37,561 nucleotides of DNA. It comes from an uncultured Clostridium sp. (GTDB lineage Bacteria > Bacillota > Clostridia > TANB77 > CAG-508). The position numbers and the translations under genes are program-made. Positions within the stretch are counted from its first letter, which is position 1. Each line of letters opens with the position of its first letter. The stretch is from positions 1 through 37,561 of the forward strand of contig CAOKRC010000017.1 of the NCBI GenBank assembly GCA_948471035.1. The letters run 5' to 3'. Positions 8,556-18,603 of this stretch are shown here, one piece after another. Under the pieces are notes generated by a model. The model had not been told where the DNA came from. It was given only the letters and a program-made list of their open reading frames with translations, and searched no databases.

Positions 8556-9230
8556 CTACATACTTAGTAAAGATAAAAAATACCTCATATACCCAGTTAT
8601 CATTAATATTCCAATTCCTATCAAGAATATTCCACATATTCTATTAATTATTTTATAATGTGCCTTTATATAGTCAAATGCCGTTTTTAATTTATGGATT
8701 AAAAATGCACTTATTAAGAATGGAATAGCAAGTCCTAATGAAAAACATAATAGCATAATAGTTCCTTCTATCACATGGTTTGCAGTAGCCGCTAACATTA
8801 AAGCACTACCAAGAAATGTTCCTATACAAGGAGTCCACGTTATAGAGAAAATAATACCTAGTGTCAAAGAACTTATAAAATTCAAATCTTTCGTTTTCGC
8901 TTTCACTCCACTTTTTGTATTATTTAGTATTTTTATATTTAAAATCCCCATAAAATTTAATCCAAATAATATCATAATAATTCCAAAAACGATTTGAAGA
9001 ATTTGATTATATTGTCTTAATACTGTACCAATACTACTTGCAAATGTTCCTAGCATAACAAAAACAATCGTAAAGCCTAATACAAATCCTGTTGCATTTT
9101 TTATTGTTTGCCTTTTATTATTAGCAATTTCTCCACCTGCAAAATACGATATATATATTGGTAACATTGGTAATAAACAAGGAGAAATAAATGTAATAAT
9201 TCCCTCTAAAAATGACATAATGTATTCCAT
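8556..9230 (-). CDS. ccdA: CcdA-type membrane thiol-electron transporter
   Basis: Carries reducing power from cytoplasmic thioredoxin across the membrane. It has 224 residues and six predicted helices. Seen: the two conserved Cys-Pro sites, FISPCLLPMLPIY near residue 17 and SITWTPCIGTFLGSAL near 130, which form the redox pair in CcdA/DsbD-beta proteins. GAGGG lies before the ATG. It sits between trxB and the TlpA-like gene, and the four genes make a complete NADPH-to-exterior relay. Confidence 0.93.
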   Translation of the reverse strand: MEYIMSFLEGIITFISPCLLPMLPIYISYFAGGEIANNKRQTIKNATGFVLGFTIVFVMLGTFASSIGTVLRQYNQILQIVFGIIMILFGLNFMGILNIKILNNTKSGVKAKTKDLNFISSLTLGIIFSITWTPCIGTFLGSALMLAATANHVIEGTIMLLCFSLGLAIPFLISAFLIHKLKTAFDYIKAHYKIINRICGIFLIGIGILMITGYMRYFLSLLSM

Positions 9231-9263
9231 ATTTTCCCTCTTTCACAGTAAATCAATGTATAA

Positions 9264-10150
9264 TCATTGTTTATCTTTAATAGAACGCAAATGTTTTATT
9301 GCACCTAACCCTGCTTTTGTACCTTCATATACTGCTTTAGAAATTTGCAAAAGTCCACCTGTACAGTCTCCACACGCAAATATACCGTGGCACATTTGTT
9401 GCCATATTTTCATCTACAATGATATTGTTATCTTTTATAATAACACCTAATTTTCTTGCTAAATCTGTACTTGATGCTATACCTAATGCTACAAATACTC
9501 CTTCTGTATCTATCATTTTTCCACCTTTAAGCTTTATTCCTGTTACTTTGCTATCTCCAATGATTTCTTCTACTTTTTCTTCTTCAATAGCAAAATTATC
9601 ATAATTAATGCTTCTGTTTTCTACAAGTTTTTCTCCATTAGTTAATATAGATATAGATTTTACTACTGGAAGTAAAGTATTTGCTTCTTCTAATGCATAA
9701 TCTCCACTTCCTAATATACTAACATTTCTATTTCTATAAAAGAAAGCATCACAAACAGCACAATAACTTACACCTTTACCTTCAAATTCTTTAACGCCTT
9801 TTATATTTGGTATTTTCCTACTTGTACCTGTTGCAATAATAACACACTTTGCTTCAAACTTATTGTTTCTTGTTTTAACTATATAGTTATTATCTCTAAA
9901 CTCTAACCCAACAACTTCATCTGTTTCTATAGTAATTTCAAGTCTTTTAGCTTGATTAATGCCATTTAATAAAAGTTCTTTTCCAGATATAGTATTGGTA
10001 AATCCATAATAATTATCAATACTTTTGGTTTTTTCCAAAGCTCCTCCGTCCTTACCAATAATAAGCACATTAAATCCTGCTCTTTTAATATATAAACCTG
10101 CTGATATGCCGAGCTGGTCCTTTTCCTATAATAATACAATCATAAAGCAT
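9264..10150 (-). CDS. trxB: Thioredoxin reductase, joined across two CGG +1 shifts
   Basis: Flavoenzyme that reduces thioredoxin with NADPH. Joined product about 294 residues, close to the usual 300-310. Seen: N-terminal FAD motif MLYDCIIIGKGPAGISAG, completed only if CGG at 10109 shifts; SYCAVCDAFFY with the redox CxxC; ILGSGDYALEEA, the NADPH-binding GxGxxA; and VPGIFACGDCTGG, the second FAD motif, completed only if CGG at 9385 shifts. Both restored glycines are strongly conserved in the family. The ATG overlaps the stop codon of the upstream membrane gene (TAATG), with GGAG 8 bases before it, so the two genes are probably coupled. Stop TGA at 9264-9266. Read conventionally, translation would stop after 21 codons. 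Confidence 0.92.
9385..9387 (-). other. CGG +1 shift site 4 (trxB, second)
   Basis: CCA CGG TAT in frame 0; resuming at GGT gives VPGIFACGDC, the second FAD-binding motif. In phase with the central open frame. Confidence 0.88.
10109..10111 (-). other. CGG +1 shift site 3 (trxB, first)
   Basis: Codon 14, GCT CGG CAT in frame 0; resuming at GGC completes the dinucleotide-binding GxGPAG motif. Without the shift, a stop follows eight codons later. Confidence 0.88.
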
Positions 10151-11691
10151 TAATTTTCTCCTTTAACTCTTTTCTTATAAATATAATTCTGTATCTTTGT
10201 AATTAAATCTTCACATCCAATTGTTGCTACTGGTATCATATATATTACATAAGGCAATATATATCTTGATTTTGCCTCCCATAATACATGGAAGAAAAAT
10301 CCACCTAGTATAATTGTAATCAATAAGATAAAATTTATGCTTTGATTTTTTCTATTTTTCCATACAGCCCACAATGCACCAAGAAAAATCAAAATAACAA
10401 GTGCTTTTTGATAAATTCCTATCACAATGCTTGTTTTGCCAATACAAATACTATAAAATATTCCATTTTCTTGAACTGCTTGTAAATATTCTTCATGGTT
10501 ATTAGCTTGAAATGGAAGATTATACCAAATACCTCCAAATGTAACTTCTGTCCACATTGAAATTATCTTTTTAGAATAAAATTTCAATGTATATATTGGG
10601 TGTTTTATTAATTCTATTGTTCTTTCTTTTAATTGTGCTGAATAATATTCTGCTTTATCTGTATCATTTCCCCAAGCATAATCCATTGATGAATTATACC
10701 AGCCAGCTTGTCTATCACTTTCATTCATTCCCATATTTATATAAGCTATACTTGGAATTGACTTAGTTTTATCTAGGCTAAGTTTATTTGCCATTACATT
10801 TTTTAAAACAGTATTAGGCAATATTGAAATTAAAATAAACAAAACTATCATTAATATTTTCTTCCAATTATGCTCTAATAGAAAATCTAATACTAGATAA
10901 ATTATAACAGCTAATAATACAATTAAGTAATTCGATTTAGCTATATAACTAATAGCAAGTAATATAGCTGAAATTGCAATGTATTGTATTTTTCGCGTAC
11001 TTGTATATTTCATTATTGTATATACTCCAAGGATAGAAAACATTAGTCCAATATAATCTCCATATACAAACGAACTTAATAAAATAAGAGGAATAAATGT
11101 AAAACTAATTATATAATACATATATTTATCAAATTTATATTCTTTCATAAATTGTTTCATTATAATATACATCATAACTATTGAAACAATATTACATACT
11201 ACATTAAAATATTGAATTATATGATAATTTGTAGAATGGCACACTCTATAAATTGTAGCCACAACAAATGATGTTCCTATTTGTTGTGGATTTAGTTCTA
11301 AATAATGATTTTCTTTTAATTGTTCAATTTCTCCATTTGCAAGTTTAGTTGCAATTTGGTTTATTTCTTTTTGGTCTGCAACTGGTTCTCCTTTAGTTAT
11401 ATTAATCCATAACACATTTATTATAGCATATGCTATAATTATTGCAGATAGCAAAACTATTTTTAGTTTTTTGGAGATTTTATCTTTTTTTATATACATA
11501 CATACCAAAACAATTACCAAGATAATAATACAAGCAATCCCAAAACTAATTACAGTTGTTTTATTAATATTTACTACTTCAGTTACATCATTTTCAATTT
11601 CTGATGTAAAAAATATATTTGAAAGAAGTACAATACTTAATGTTACAATTGTTATTATAATAATTAGTTTTTCTATTATATTTTTTAGCAT
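10150..11691 (-). CDS. Polytopic membrane protein, probable GT-C type glycosyltransferase
   Basis: A 513-residue protein with about 11-13 membrane helices. A larger extracytoplasmic region lies around 100-140 (QKEINQIATKLANGE, QQIGTSF), and another spans roughly 300-420, with WGNDTDKAEYYSAQL and FQANNHEEYL. The end ILWEAKSRYILPYVIYM-type segment with W-E-x-x-x-R-Y resembles the GT39/PMT-like glycosyltransferases common in Gram-positive surface-polysaccharide clusters. It would transfer a sugar from a lipid-phosphate donor on the outer face (inference). It starts 13 bases after the next membrane gene and overlaps trxB by one base. No CGG codon in any phase was found. Confidence 0.7.
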   Translation of the reverse strand: MLKNIIEKLIIIITIVTLSIVLLSNIFFTSEIENDVTEVVNINKTTVISFGIACIIILVIVLVCMYIKKDKISKKLKIVLLSAIIIAYAIINVLWINITKGEPVADQKEINQIATKLANGEIEQLKENHYLELNPQQIGTSFVVATIYRVCHSTNYHIIQYFNVVCNIVSIVMMYIIMKQFMKEYKFDKYMYYIISFTFIPLILLSSFVYGDYIGLMFSILGVYTIMKYTSTRKIQYIAISAILLAISYIAKSNYLIVLLAVIIYLVLDFLLEHNWKKILMIVLFILISILPNTVLKNVMANKLSLDKTKSIPSIAYINMGMNESDRQAGWYNSSMDYAWGNDTDKAEYYSAQLKERTIELIKHPIYTLKFYSKKIISMWTEVTFGGIWYNLPFQANNHEEYLQAVQENGIFYSICIGKTSIVIGIYQKALVILIFLGALWAVWKNRKNQSINFILLITIILGGFFFHVLWEAKSRYILPYVIYMIPVATIGCEDLITKIQNYIYKKRVKGEN

Positions 11692-11703
11692 TACTCTTCC
11701 TCC

Positions 11704-13203
11704 CTAATAAATGTATAAGTGGATAGTATCTTCAACTAATATAATTTGTTCATCACTATAAAAATTCCACTTTTTATCTTTAAAATAATTCTCATATATT
11801 TCGTTAGATTTCTCTACTTCTTCTAAGTTTCTACTTAAAAAGTAATTGATTGAATTTAGTCTTGACCAATCTGGATATTCTGCTCTTATGTTTGTATCAT
11901 GATCCACATATAGATTAGGATAACTGTATTTTCTTTCATCTCCATAATAAAAAGATATTTTTGTAATTGTATTTCCTGTTTCCTTTTCGTAAAAATCTAT
12001 TTTTTGTCTAATTTGCATAATCTCATAACTATCCATATAGTTAGTAATATACCTATCTCTTATTATATTTTGAAATCCAATATATTGAATAATCATATAT
12101 CCAATAAGCATAATTACTAATACTTTTTTAAAATTCGCTTTTATTGTAGTATTCATAAATAAATATACTACCAAAATCCCTATTAATGAAGCAAATGTAT
12201 ATGTGCTTCTAGGTACAAACCAAATAGATTCTGTTGCTTGCAAAAGTTGTGGAAATACTGTAACAACCAAATTTCCTATAACTACAAATATAATTCCAAA
12301 TAATAACCATAATTTATATTTTTTGCTTGATTTGTCATTAATAATAGAATAAACAATAAAAAATAATAAAGCTATAAATACTACTATAAATAAGTATTTT
12401 GGAATAATATTATATGTCGAAATAATCATGTCTTGTGTGCTAATTATCACTTTTTTTATGGATAAAACAATATTGTTTGAACCACTAATTCTAGCATTTT
12501 CAAATACAAATCTTACAATTATATAATTAACAAGTGCTGGAATACCATAACATAATGCAGTTTTAATAGTGTTCATTACAAAAGACTTATAGTCTTTTGT
12601 ATGTTTTACTATATATAGTAAAGAAATTGCTACAAATAAACCTACTGTTCCTTGATAGGCAAAATTAGCTAAAAACATATAAATTATAACTGGTATTATA
12701 GATTTCTTATTGCCCTCAAAATGCTTTACCATATGTTCAAATGCAAGTACACTAAATAAAACAGACATCATTAATATTCCTTTTTCAATAAACAGATATA
12801 GTTCTATTGAAAATAGATTAATTATAATTAATATTGATGTAATACTAGATATAATACCAAATTTTATATCTTTATTAAAAATTTTCTCTAACTTATAAAC
12901 TGCAATGCTTGTACATATAATAGCTGTAAAATATGACAATAAATATGTAGCATTTTTTCCTAAATGTAGCACCTTTGTTATTATATATGCAATAGCTGTT
13001 ATAAATCTTCCTGATGACAAAAAATGCTTAACCATACTTATTGAAGAGTTTTCAAATACTACATATGTATCTGTTGCATATTCCATTTTTATAAGTGTTC
13101 CAAAGAATAATACTGTTATTAAGGTAAAAAACCAAAATTTTTTATCTTTTAACATTTCTTTTACACTATTCATAAATAAAACTCCCACTTTTTTTCTATT
13201 CAA
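11704..13203 (-). CDS. Polytopic membrane protein, GtrII-like glucosyltransferase
   Basis: A 499-residue protein. A short basic start (MNRKKVGVLFMNSVKEMLKD) is followed by 9-11 membrane helices and a C-terminal extracytoplasmic segment of about 100 residues with YGDERKYSYPNLYVDHDT and EYPDWSRLNSINYF. This layout, with a conserved acidic residue in the first outer loop (KMEYATDTY), matches the GtrII / membrane glucosyltransferase group that decorates surface polysaccharides. Ends 13 bases before the next membrane gene and follows the GT2-GT4 gene by 9 bases, so it belongs to one transcription unit. Confidence 0.68.
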   Translation of the reverse strand: MNRKKVGVLFMNSVKEMLKDKKFWFFTLITVLFFGTLIKMEYATDTYVVFENSSISMVKHFLSSGRFITAIAYIITKVLHLGKNATYLLSYFTAIICTSIAVYKLEKIFNKDIKFGIISSITSILIIINLFSIELYLFIEKGILMMSVLFSVLAFEHMVKHFEGNKKSIIPVIIYMFLANFAYQGTVGLFVAISLLYIVKHTKDYKSFVMNTIKTALCYGIPALVNYIIVRFVFENARISGSNNIVLSIKKVIISTQDMIISTYNIIPKYLFIVVFIALLFFIVYSIINDKSSKKYKLWLLFGIIFVVIGNLVVTVFPQLLQATESIWFVPRSTYTFASLIGILVVYLFMNTTIKANFKKVLVIMLIGYMIIQYIGFQNIIRDRYITNYMDSYEIMQIRQKIDFYEKETGNTITKISFYYGDERKYSYPNLYVDHDTNIRAEYPDWSRLNSINYFLSRNLEEVEKSNEIYENYFKDKKWNFYSDEQIILVEDTIHLYIY

Positions 13204-13212
13204 GTTTAATAA

Positions 13213-15505
13213 TTATTTAAGCTTTTCTTTTATCCTCTTATCAATTCCATTTTTCTTAGCCAATTTCATTAACCCTGTTTTTTGTAAAAATCCGATAAAT
13301 GCTCTCCATAATGGATTTGTCCATAATTTATCTTTTAAGTGTTGAAATTTTGCATTAGTTGCATCTACACCATATGTTCTTTTATCTACTTGATTAAAAA
13401 TAACTAAAAATTGTGCATATAATTCTTTGTTTTCTGTTACAATTTCTTTTTTCACAGTAGTCCCTTTTTCTATTAAAGTAGTTATTTCTTTGTCCATTAT
13501 ACTTACCATATCTTTAATCGAAAATCCATTTATCACTTTTTGTCTACATACTTTAGTCATTTCTTCATAATTTGAGCTTTCTATAATATCTAATAAAGCA
13601 TTAACATATCTATCAATTTCTTCTTCTTGATAATCTCTATCATAAAAATTATCCTTAGCTGTTTGTATATTTTTTACTACTCTTCCACAAGTACTATCTA
13701 CGAGTTCTTTTTGTCCGCCAACATCTGCAGTTACTACTGGAGTTCCCATTGCTAAAGATTCATAAGTTGTTAGAGTAAGACCCTCTGTTAATGATGCAAT
13801 AATTTGTACATCTGCCAATTTATAAAAAGGTTTTGAATCCTTTTGCATTCCAAAAAAGATAATATTATCACTTACACCTAATTTTTCTGCTCTTTTCTTC
13901 ATTTCTCCATGTTCTGGCCCATCACCAACAACAAACAAAATAACATCTTTTCTTTTTTCTAGAATCTTTTTTAAAATATGAACTATTAGTAATGGACGTT
14001 TTTCTTCTGAAATTCTTGCTAAAAACAGAATTATTTTTTTATTCTTATATTTGTTTTCATATTTTATTATTTGAGGATAATCTTTCAAGTCTATATTATT
14101 GGGGTCATATTCATCATAATCCACTCCAATATAAACTGGTTTCATATTTTGATTTATTCTTCCCATTTCTTCTGTCATAACAGTAGTTAAATAATTTGTA
14201 CATGTATATGTTTTATCAAGTATTCTTGAAAGTGCTGTAGATTCTCTTGGATACTCTCCATTTCTCCAACTCCAATTTTGTGAATGTAGATAGTCTGTAA
14301 AAATCACATCTGGAAATTCAGCTTTAAGCCATGGTAAAGCATAATATCCATAAAAACTATTTGATTCCATTACAAATTCAATATTACGTGAATATATTAA
14401 ATAATGTATAAAACTGGCCCAATCTTTTCTATTTAAAAATGTTGTTAAATCAAATATTGTTGCATACTTCTCAAACTTACTTCTCCATATATAATCAGAT
14501 GGTTCAGTTGTTACAATCGTAATATCATATTTTTCTTTATCCAAGCCAGATATTAAATCATAATTAAATTTATCTGCTCCACCAACATGAAACCACGGGA
14601 AAATAAATAATAAATGCTTTTTAGTCCCTTTTTTATAGATTGGTTTACGGTTCCAATTAAATACATATGGATAAGTATCATAGTCTGGGTCAAATAAAGT
14701 TGGAAATTGTATTGCCTCTACTTCATTTATAATCTTATCTGCTTGCTCCTTTATTACTTTTTTTGCATGCATATCCTTTTCTTTGTTTCCATTTATTGAA
14801 GCTAGCATTCCGTCCTTCTTTTTTGTTTCTATACCAAAATCCATAGAAATCCATTCTCATTGGTATATGTGCATTTTCTAATAATCTTAACCACAAATGC
14901 CAATCTTCATGTACGTCTTGATCTACTACTCCATAACCACCAACCTCTAATATTTCTTCTTTTTTCATTAAAGCACAAACTGGCAATAAGTTTTCTTTTT
15001 TTTCTACTTCTAAATCAAAAACTTTTTTCCATAAAAATTGTTTTCCATCAAAATTTACAAGATCACTATATACCCATGTTGATTCTGGATTTGTTTTTAA
15101 TGCCCAATATGCACATTCTAGCATTGTTTTATCTATTAAATCATCTGAATCTAATGTAAATATTAAATCTGTTTTGGCCATTTGTATAGCTTCATCTCTT
15201 GAAATAATACGTCCTTTATTTTCTCTATTAACAATTTTAATTCTAGAATCTAAAATAGAAATTTCTTCTAAAATTTCTTTAGTTCCATCTTCTGTACTTC
15301 CATCATTTATAATAATCCATTCCCAATATGGAAAAGTTTGATTTAATACAGAATATACTGTTTGCTTAATATAATTCTTTGTATTATAATATGGTGTTAT
15401 AATTGAAATAAGAGGTTCTCCATCATTCTGCGCAAGTTCCTTATCTAGTATTAAGCCTGGCTCATTAGTATAATCAAAGTATTTTTCTTCTTCCATAGTA
15501 CACAT
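13213..15505 (-). CDS. Bifunctional GT2-GT4 glycosyltransferase, joined across a CGG +1 shift
   Basis: Joined product about 763 residues. Residues 1-230: GT2 (GT-A fold) with ISIITPYYNTKNYI, INDGSTEDGT, the metal-binding FTLDSDDLID and the late motif VDQDVHEDWHLWLR. After a short linker, residues ~280-690 are a GT4 (GT-B fold) with FPWFHVGGADKFNYDL, IGVDYDEY, LFLARISEEKRPLL, FVVGDGPEHGEM and the donor-binding ASLTEGLTLTTYESLAMG. The junction is CGG at 14810-14812 (GGA CGG AAT); resuming at GGA reads KKEGGMLASINGNKE. Without the shift the GT2 half gets about 25 unrelated residues and stops, so the ratio of GT2-only to fused product could depend on shift efficiency. An ATG at 14844 lies in the GT4 frame but has no clear ribosome site. 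It would add two sugars of the exported glycan. Confidence 0.88.
14810..14812 (-). other. CGG +1 shift site 5 (GT2-GT4 junction)
   Basis: GGA CGG AAT in frame 0; the GT4 half is read from GGA ATG CTA. Position 14812 is in phase with the start at 15505 and 14811 is in phase with the GT4 frame. Confidence 0.85.
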
Positions 15506-15578
15506 CCTTTAAATTTTATTTCCCCTTTTATTTTAGCTGTATTGTACATAAATTTATTCTATAAGTATAGTTTTGCAT

Positions 15579-16355
15579 CTACAATTCTTCTGCAAACCCT
15601 TTTTGTAACTTATTAAATATCATATATCCTATCACACAAATAACAATAAGAATTACTATTAGTATTAGTAAACTTCTTATATCTGGCATTACTTGATTAT
15701 AAAATATATCACGATATGCTCCAATAATATATGTCATTGGATTAATTGCTAAAATCCATTCAAATCCTGTTCCTGATATTGTATTGGCATTATATACTAT
15801 TGGTGTTGCATAAAAAAGTAATTGTAATGCAACTCCAATTAAATGTTGTAAATCTCTTACATATACTGTTATACTTGATACAACAAATGAAATTGCTAAC
15901 ACTAATAAAAACTGTACAAGAAATGCCAAAGGATAAAATAATATGTATGTTGTTAATCCTAATCCATTAAACAATACAAATGCTATAATAATTATTGTAG
16001 AAATCAAAAAATTTACTGCCTCACTTATACAAATTGACATTGGTAATATTTCCCTTGGAAAATATACTTTTTTTATAATATTTCCATTTTCAATCATTGT
16101 GAAAGCAGATCTAGTCATTGCAGTAGAAAAAAATGTCCATGGAATTAACCCACAACACAAGAATACAACATAATTTTTTTCATTATTTTTCATAATTAAA
16201 GGAAATACTATTGCGTATACAAGTATTTGTAATAGTGGGTTTAAAAATGACCACAATACACCTAAAAATGAGTTTTTATATTTCCCTCTTATCTCTTTTT
16301 TTACACTAGTTTTTAATAATTCTCTATAATCATATAAATTTTTAAATACTTTCAT
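15579..16355 (-). CDS. ABC-2 type polysaccharide/teichoic acid export permease
   Basis: Membrane half of a polysaccharide exporter (TagG/Wzm type), 258 residues, six helices. Seen: the N-terminal amphipathic stretch KTSVKKEIRGKYKNSFLG; WSFLNPLLQILVYAIVFP; LIPWTFFSTAMTRS; KKVYFPREILPMS, a signature of this family; and ATPIVYNANTI, INPMTYIIGAYRD in the second half. It is followed 85 bases upstream by its ATPase partner. It moves lipid-linked glycan from the inner to the outer membrane face. Confidence 0.92.
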   Translation of the reverse strand: MKVFKNLYDYRELLKTSVKKEIRGKYKNSFLGVLWSFLNPLLQILVYAIVFPLIMKNNEKNYVVFLCCGLIPWTFFSTAMTRSAFTMIENGNIIKKVYFPREILPMSICISEAVNFLISTIIIIAFVLFNGLGLTTYILFYPLAFLVQFLLVLAISFVVSSITVYVRDLQHLIGVALQLLFYATPIVYNANTISGTGFEWILAINPMTYIIGAYRDIFYNQVMPDIRSLLILIVILIVICVIGYMIFNKLQKGFAEEL

Positions 16356-16440
16356 TTTGTGTTTCTCCTAAATTTTATATATAATATCTTAGCAACTTCT
16401 ATAAAAGCAAGCAATTAAAATTATGCATACATTCACTATA

Positions 16441-17181
16441 TTACGCAGTAACATTCAGGTATTCCTTTACAACTTCTTCTGTATTTCCATCCATTCTAAT
16501 TTTTCCTTCATATAACCATACTGCTCTATCACACAAATTCTTTACAGATTGCATACTGTGTGTTACAAACACCATAGTTTTACCTTGTTCTTTTAACTCT
16601 TTCATCTTATTAAAACATTTTTCTTGGAAATGTTGGTCTCCTACAGATAATATTTCATCAATTAAAAGAATATCTGCATTCACATTTATTGCAACGGAAA
16701 ATGCAAGCCTCATATACATACCAGATGAATATGTTCTAACAGGATTATCTATATAACTTCCTAACTCTGAAAATTCTATTATATTATCTAGTTTTTCATC
16801 TATTTCTTTTTTGGTAAGCCCAAATATTGAAGCATTAAAATATATGTTTTCTCTACCAGAAAAATCTGGATGAAACCCTGCTCCTAATTCTAGTAATGAT
16901 GTTAGTTTCCCATTTGTTGTAATTTTTCCTTTATTTGGATATATAATCTTTGTCATCAATTTAAGCAAAGTTGATTTTCCACTTCCATTTACACCTATTA
17001 ATGCAACTGTTTCCCCTTGTTTTATTCGTAAATTTATTCCTTTTAATACTTCTCTTTTTTCTTTTCTATTTCTATTAAAGAACATTAACTTTTCTTTAAT
17101 AGTATTAGCCTTGTCCATATATACATTAAAAGTTTTATATACATCTTTAACAATTATTGTATCTTCACTGTTTTCTTGCAT
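16441..17181 (-). CDS. ABC transporter ATPase for polysaccharide/teichoic acid export
   Basis: ATPase half of the exporter (TagH/Wzt type), 246 residues. Seen: Walker A LIGVNGSGKSTLLKL near 77; LLELGAGFHPDFSGRENI, typical of TagH/Wzt; signature RTYSSGMYMRLAFSVA; Walker B ILLIDEILSVGD; switch His in FVTHSM. The C-terminal carbohydrate-binding domain found in some Wzt proteins is absent, as in short Gram-positive members. Pairs with the permease gene just downstream. Confidence 0.95.
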   Translation of the reverse strand: MQENSEDTIIVKDVYKTFNVYMDKANTIKEKLMFFNRNRKEKREVLKGINLRIKQGETVALIGVNGSGKSTLLKLMTKIIYPNKGKITTNGKLTSLLELGAGFHPDFSGRENIYFNASIFGLTKKEIDEKLDNIIEFSELGSYIDNPVRTYSSGMYMRLAFSVAINVNADILLIDEILSVGDQHFQEKCFNKMKELKEQGKTMVFVTHSMQSVKNLCDRAVWLYEGKIRMDGNTEEVVKEYLNVTA

Positions 17182-17234
17182 TTTTTATCCTCCTAAATAA
17201 TCTATTGCACATTATATCATAAGATAATATAATG

Positions 17235-18565
17235 TCAAAATTTAGTGAAAAATTTTTGAGATTTTTTTGCTAACTTCCATCTTTTTGAATTGTATACTTC
17301 TGTTAGCTCTTTTCTTAGTAATTGTATTTGTTGTTCTTTATCTTCTAGTTCTGTTTTTTGCTTTAACTCTACCATCTTTAAATATTCTTTAGTTTCTTTT
17401 TCAACATCTATTCTTTTTCCTTGTAACTTTATAACTAGCTCAAAAAGAGAACTTATTGCAATATTAGAATCAATCTTTTCTTCTACTACATGTATATCGT
17501 TTTTTATATTAAGATGCTCATAAGCATAGTTATAATTGTATTCTGTTATTTTCTTTATATCTTCTGTTATCATTTTTTCTAATTCTTCTAACATCTCTTC
17601 TTTTGTTATAGTTTTTAAATTTCTACCAGAAAAGTTTTGTTTTACCGCTTCTTCAATATTATTTTCTGTTACTATCAGTTTTAGTGTATCCTATCCAGAT
17701 ATTAATGCAATTTTCTTCATGGCAATTGCCTCTAAAATACATCTTTCCATTCCAATTACAACATCATTCTCATTTATATATTATAATACATTGTTTTTTG
17801 CCCAATCATATTTATACAATTAGACACTCCTGTACTTTTTATATATTCTTCAATATTTTCTTTTAATTCTCCATCTCCTATAATTGTTAATTTGACATCT
17901 TTGTGTTTTTTCCAATATTCTATAAATAAATCAATTGCATTTTTAATTGATATCTCTTTTTCACATGTAATTCTTGATATAATTAGCATATTATTTATTC
18001 TGTCTACTGGTTTAGCTTCGATTTCATTTATTGTAGAAAAATTAAAACCATTGTTTTTTACAATAATCTTATCTCCATTAATTGAGAATCTATTTATTAT
18101 ATTGCTTTTTGCACTTTCCGTTATCGCAATTATTTTATATGCATTTTTAAAGAAAAAAGTAAATATATCTTCATATAAATTAAATGTAGTTTCGTACCAT
18201 TCATAAACTCCTTCTATCCCAACATGTGAATATGCTATATATGGAACATTTGAAATCATACACGCTGGAACTACTGATAAAATACATGGAAATTGATTAA
18301 TATGTACTTCATTTATTTTATATTTATTTATAAGTTCAATAATTTTATCTATTTTCTCTTGGAAGAAATTATTTCCTAATTCAAACGAAAAATCTATGCA
18401 AATTATTCCTTTTTCTTTAAGAAGTTCTGTATAGATACCTTTTTTGGCTAATATTATTACCTTATGTCCATATTCCACAAATGCTATGGTTTGATTAAAT
18501 ACAGCAGTTTCTACTCCTCCAACGTCAAGGCTTTCTAAACATATCATTATATTCTTGTTTCCCAT
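17235..18565 (-). pseudogene. Decayed GT4 glycosyltransferase (frameshift plus two stops, not CGG)
   Basis: The first 260 codons are a normal GT4 start (CLESLDVGGVETAVFNQ, ISRITCEKEISI, TIIGDGELKE, NMIGQK). The frame then breaks in a run of six A (17791-17796 region); adding one base restores the family frame, but a TAA at 17781-17783 and a TAG at 17691-17693 still interrupt it. The restored frame reads YINENDVVIGMERCILEAI, the donor-site region with its Glu, then runs into the open frame from 17594 and the C-terminal TEVYNSKRWKLAKK found in many surface glycosyltransferases. Three independent lesions, none at CGG, suggest a genuine pseudogene. It contrasts with the seven genes broken only at CGG. 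Confidence 0.8.
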
Positions 18566-18603
18566 CTTTTCCCTCTTTACAACTTTTATTTACTTATAGT
18601 TTA

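Noticed and set aside
17691-17783. Stop-codon reassignment in the decayed GT4 gene
   Set aside because: TAA, TAG and TGA end other genes in the window normally, and this gene also has a separate frameshift.
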